A DNA stretch of 6,032 bases, from NCBI GenBank assembly GCA_028868395.1, contig JAGWUO010000080.1, positions 1-6,032 on the forward strand, written 5' to 3'. The notes below the pieces were generated by a model. The model saw nothing but the letters and a program-made list of their open reading frames with translations. It searched no databases and was not told where the DNA came from. Within the stretch, counting starts at the first letter, position 1, and each line of letters begins with the position of its first letter. Position numbers and translations under genes: made by a program. Shown piece after piece: positions 4,828 through 6,032 of this stretch. This DNA comes from Cytophagales bacterium. GTDB lineage: Bacteria > Bacteroidota > Bacteroidia > Cytophagales > Spirosomataceae.

Positions 4828-6032
4828 ATGGCGGATATTCAGGACATATTGCAAAAATACTGGGGGCATTCAGCCTTTAGGCCCTTGCAAGAGGAAATCA
4901 TTCACTCGGTGTTGAATGGCAGGGATACCCTGGCTTTATTGCCTACCGGTGGTGGAAAGTCCATTTGTTTTCAAGTGCCAGCCCTCGCTTTGCCGGGAAT
5001 ATGTATCGTCATAACGCCCCTCATTGCCTTGATGCAAGATCAGGTAGCGCAATTAAACCGCCGCGGCATTCCAGCGACCGCCCTTTTTTCCGGCCTCCGC
5101 AAACGTCAAATCGACATCTTATTAGATAATTGTATCTACGGAAATACGAAATTTCTGTATGTTTCGCCGGAACGTTTAAAAACGGATTTGTTCATTGAAC
5201 GGGCGAAACAGATGAATATCAGCCTCTTGGTCATCGATGAAGCGCACTGTATCTCACAATGGGGACACGATTTCAGACCCCCCTATCTAGAGATTGCTGA
5301 ATTTCGCGCGTTGATTCCAAGTGTTCCATGCATCGCTTTGACGGCTTCCGCGAACGAAGAAGTAAAGCAAGAAATTCAAGAAAAGCTGCAATTTAAGAAC
5401 GCAGCTGTATTCCAAAAAAGTTTCAGCCGCGCGAACCTCTCCTATTCCGTATTGTACGAATCCGATAAAGACAAAAGATTGTGCACTATGCTGCAGCGAG
5501 TTCCCGGTTCTTCCATCGTCTATGTGCGGAATCGCAGACGAACCCAAGAAATTTCAGATCTGTTATCTAAAGCAGGTTTATCCAGCACTTTTTACCACGC
5601 GGGTCTTCCAGGCGAGGTTAGAAGCGCGCGTCAAAAAGACTGGATCGACGGCAAAATAGATTGCATCGTGGCGACCAATGCCTTTGGGATGGGAATCGAC
5701 AAACCCGATGTTCGCCTAGTGGTACATGTAGACTTACCCGATACCATCGAGGCGTATTACCAAGAGGCCGGCCGAGCTGGACGTGACGAAAAAAAGGCTT
5801 ATGCAGCCATTCTATACGAAGAAAAAGATATCCTAGATTTAACAGCTCAATGGGAAAAATCATTTCCGACAGCGGAAACGATTAAAAAAACGTACCAAGC
5901 CGTTTCCAATTACCTGCAAGTTGCGGAAGGAAGTGGCGAGCTACAGAGCTACGATTTCGATTGGATGGATCTGTGCAAGCGATTCAATTTACCCAGCTCG
6001 CAAACCTATTTTGCCCTAAAGACATTGGAAGC
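4828..6032 (+). CDS. recQ: RecQ-family ATP-dependent DNA helicase, N-terminal 401 residues
   Basis: RecQ helicases unwind DNA in the 3'-5' direction during recombinational repair and fork rescue. The start is fixed by an in-frame TAG directly upstream (4822-4824). Helicase motifs appear in order: FRPLQ at 17-21 (motif 0), TGGGKS at 40-45 (Walker A, Lys44), TPLIALMQDQV at 63-73 (Ia), DEAHCISQWGHDFRP at 137-151 (motif II plus the RecQ aromatic loop), LTASA at 171-175 (III), IVYVRNRRRT at 230-239 (IV), VATNAFGMGIDKPDVR at 281-296 (V) and QEAGRAGRD at 312-320 (VI). Beyond motif VI, canonical RecQ has a four-cysteine zinc module. Here residues 321-401 contain one cysteine only (Cys383), and the text goes straight into a helical region (ETIKKTYQAVSNYLQ). 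This suggests the short RecQ paralogue seen in Bacteroidota. The 3' end lies beyond the window. Confidence 0.95.
   Translation, partial: MADIQDILQKYWGHSAFRPLQEEIIHSVLNGRDTLALLPTGGGKSICFQVPALALPGICIVITPLIALMQDQVAQLNRRGIPATALFSGLRKRQIDILLDNCIYGNTKFLYVSPERLKTDLFIERAKQMNISLLVIDEAHCISQWGHDFRPPYLEIAEFRALIPSVPCIALTASANEEVKQEIQEKLQFKNAAVFQKSFSRANLSYSVLYESDKDKRLCTMLQRVPGSSIVYVRNRRRTQEISDLLSKAGLSSTFYHAGLPGEVRSARQKDWIDGKIDCIVATNAFGMGIDKPDVRLVVHVDLPDTIEAYYQEAGRAGRDEKKAYAAILYEEKDILDLTAQWEKSFPTAETIKKTYQAVSNYLQVAEGSGELQSYDFDWMDLCKRFNLPSSQTYFALKTLE

Noticed and set aside
5287..5863. Two - strand frames of 86 and 81 codons inside recQ
   Set aside because: They are antisense to helicase motifs II-VI, which are clearly coding on the + strand.

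Overview
The window looks like chromosomal core DNA from a member of the Bacteroidota, probably a Cytophagia-type aquatic or soil bacterium. Three things point there. Two clear promoter elements have the phylum's TAnnTTTG form. The coding starts mostly lack a Shine-Dalgarno sequence and have A-rich leaders instead. The protein set also fits: a DUF4301 protein, and a RecQ paralogue that shows no zinc-binding module in the part visible. I see no phage, transposon, CRISPR, tRNA or rRNA signal. The genus cannot be told from the sequence.

Layout from left to right: (1) the last 80 codons of an RluA-family pseudouridine synthase on the + strand, cut by the window edge; (2) a convergent Rrf2-family regulator on the - strand, whose terminator hairpin overlaps its own stop codon and runs into the end of the synthase gene; (3) the ribosomal pair rpsL-rpsG on the - strand, with a textbook promoter before rpsL and a strong terminator right after rpsG, so fusA is not attached; (4) uxuA, mannonate dehydratase, on the - strand, ending only a few bases before the rpsL promoter; (5) a 185-base gap holding a -7 element, an 18-codon leader-type ORF and a strong hairpin terminator; (6) a 487-residue DUF4301 protein on the - strand; (7) a 99-base divergent gap; (8) the first 401 codons of a RecQ-family DNA helicase on the + strand, running off the right edge.

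The genes do not form one pathway. rpsL and rpsG make two 30S proteins from one transcript. UxuA feeds hexuronate carbon into 2-keto-3-deoxygluconate but has no partner gene here. RecQ is a DNA repair helicase. DUF4301 has no assigned function; I infer a UDP-sugar pyrophosphorylase-like nucleotidyltransferase fold from its motifs.

No previously undescribed multi-gene system is visible. The points most worth a second look are the DUF4301 motifs, the possible attenuator ahead of uxuA, the shortened str operon, and the RecQ with no visible zinc module.
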